A DNA stretch of 64,000 nt from Glandiceps talaboti (taxonomy: Eukaryota > Hemichordata > Enteropneusta > Spengelidae): positions 12,719,043-12,783,042 of the forward strand of contig NC_135562.1 in NCBI RefSeq assembly GCF_964340395.1, read 5' to 3'. Below, in pieces: positions 63,701 to 64,000 of the stretch (position 1 is its first letter; each line of letters begins with the position of its first letter). Made by a program: the position numbers and the translations under genes. Below the pieces are notes generated by a model, which searched no databases, was not told where the DNA came from, and saw nothing but the letters and a program-made list of their open reading frames with translations.

Positions 63701-64000
63701 ATGGCGAGGTTCTTGTTATTTGTGGGAAATTTATCTATTGTTTCGAAACAGAAATTTGAATTTCATGTCAATCAACAAATCTCCAGTCACTGGTGGTTCC
63801 ATTAGGATGTAAATATTATTCATATAACAAATTCAAGAATCCAAACAGTACAAATGTGTCACTCGTCCACACTTGTAATTGTTACAGCTAAAATGATTTA
63901 GGCTTCGCGTTTCACTTAGGCGACATGATATGTAGCACACACCCCCCACATAACTTATAATGCAAAAGAAACAATTACATAGGTGCAATGCACAATGGGG
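63701..64000. other. No feature seen
   Basis: AT-rich sequence with no coding frame or clear repeat recognised. Confidence 0.4.

Overview
This is an AT-rich eukaryotic (animal) window. The evidence is intron-split reading frames with GT-AG borders, abundant microsatellites, foldback and MITE-like elements, a non-LTR reverse-transcriptase relic, and a microsatellite-tailed dispersed repeat. There are no bacterial operons, Shine-Dalgarno starts or vertebrate Alu/L1 elements. The repeat style suggests a marine invertebrate, but the species cannot be fixed from the sequence.

Layout. 1-32 kb is mostly repeats: a TTAA-flanked foldback element (2.7-3.3 kb); a decayed tandem array with a unit of about 1.1 kb (3.3-10.0 kb) lying between two direct copies of a 220-bp segment; a segmental duplication (11.3-13.3 and 19.7-22.0 kb) with an intact and a broken copy of two short reading frames; a 1.1-kb insertion with an 8-bp target-site duplication carrying a perfect 44-bp palindrome (22.1-23.2 kb); another foldback (25.9-27.7 kb); and a few unassigned open frames. 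44-49.4 kb is a gene-poor spacer. The last 0.9 kb holds a reverse-transcriptase relic.

The main content is 32.2-63.1 kb: two tandem plus-strand paralogous genes that I do not recognise as any named family. Each is built almost entirely from two alternating exon types. The A exon (about 48-57 codons) looks helical and carries one Cys plus a CLxxC motif. The B exon (about 60-83 codons) looks like a four-strand beta meander followed by a charged variable tail. Every internal A exon runs phase 1 to phase 0. Every internal B exon runs phase 0 to phase 1, except the long form of gene 1 B6, which ends in phase 2. One A+B pair is therefore a symmetric 1-1 cassette of about 105-135 residues. Gene 1 (32225-43878) has 8 pairs plus one linker exon and a stop codon: 17 exons, 1009 residues. 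Gene 2 (49473-63110) has 11 pairs: 22 exons, 1351 residues if it stops where I place it. Gene 2 grew by repeated duplication of a block of three pairs; duplicated exons remain very similar while introns have diverged, so the protein is under selection. Both proteins start directly in an A module without a visible signal peptide, so they are probably intracellular multi-domain 'beads on a string'. Their introns are filled with microsatellites and hairpin elements, two of which carry in their loops copies of nearby DNA.
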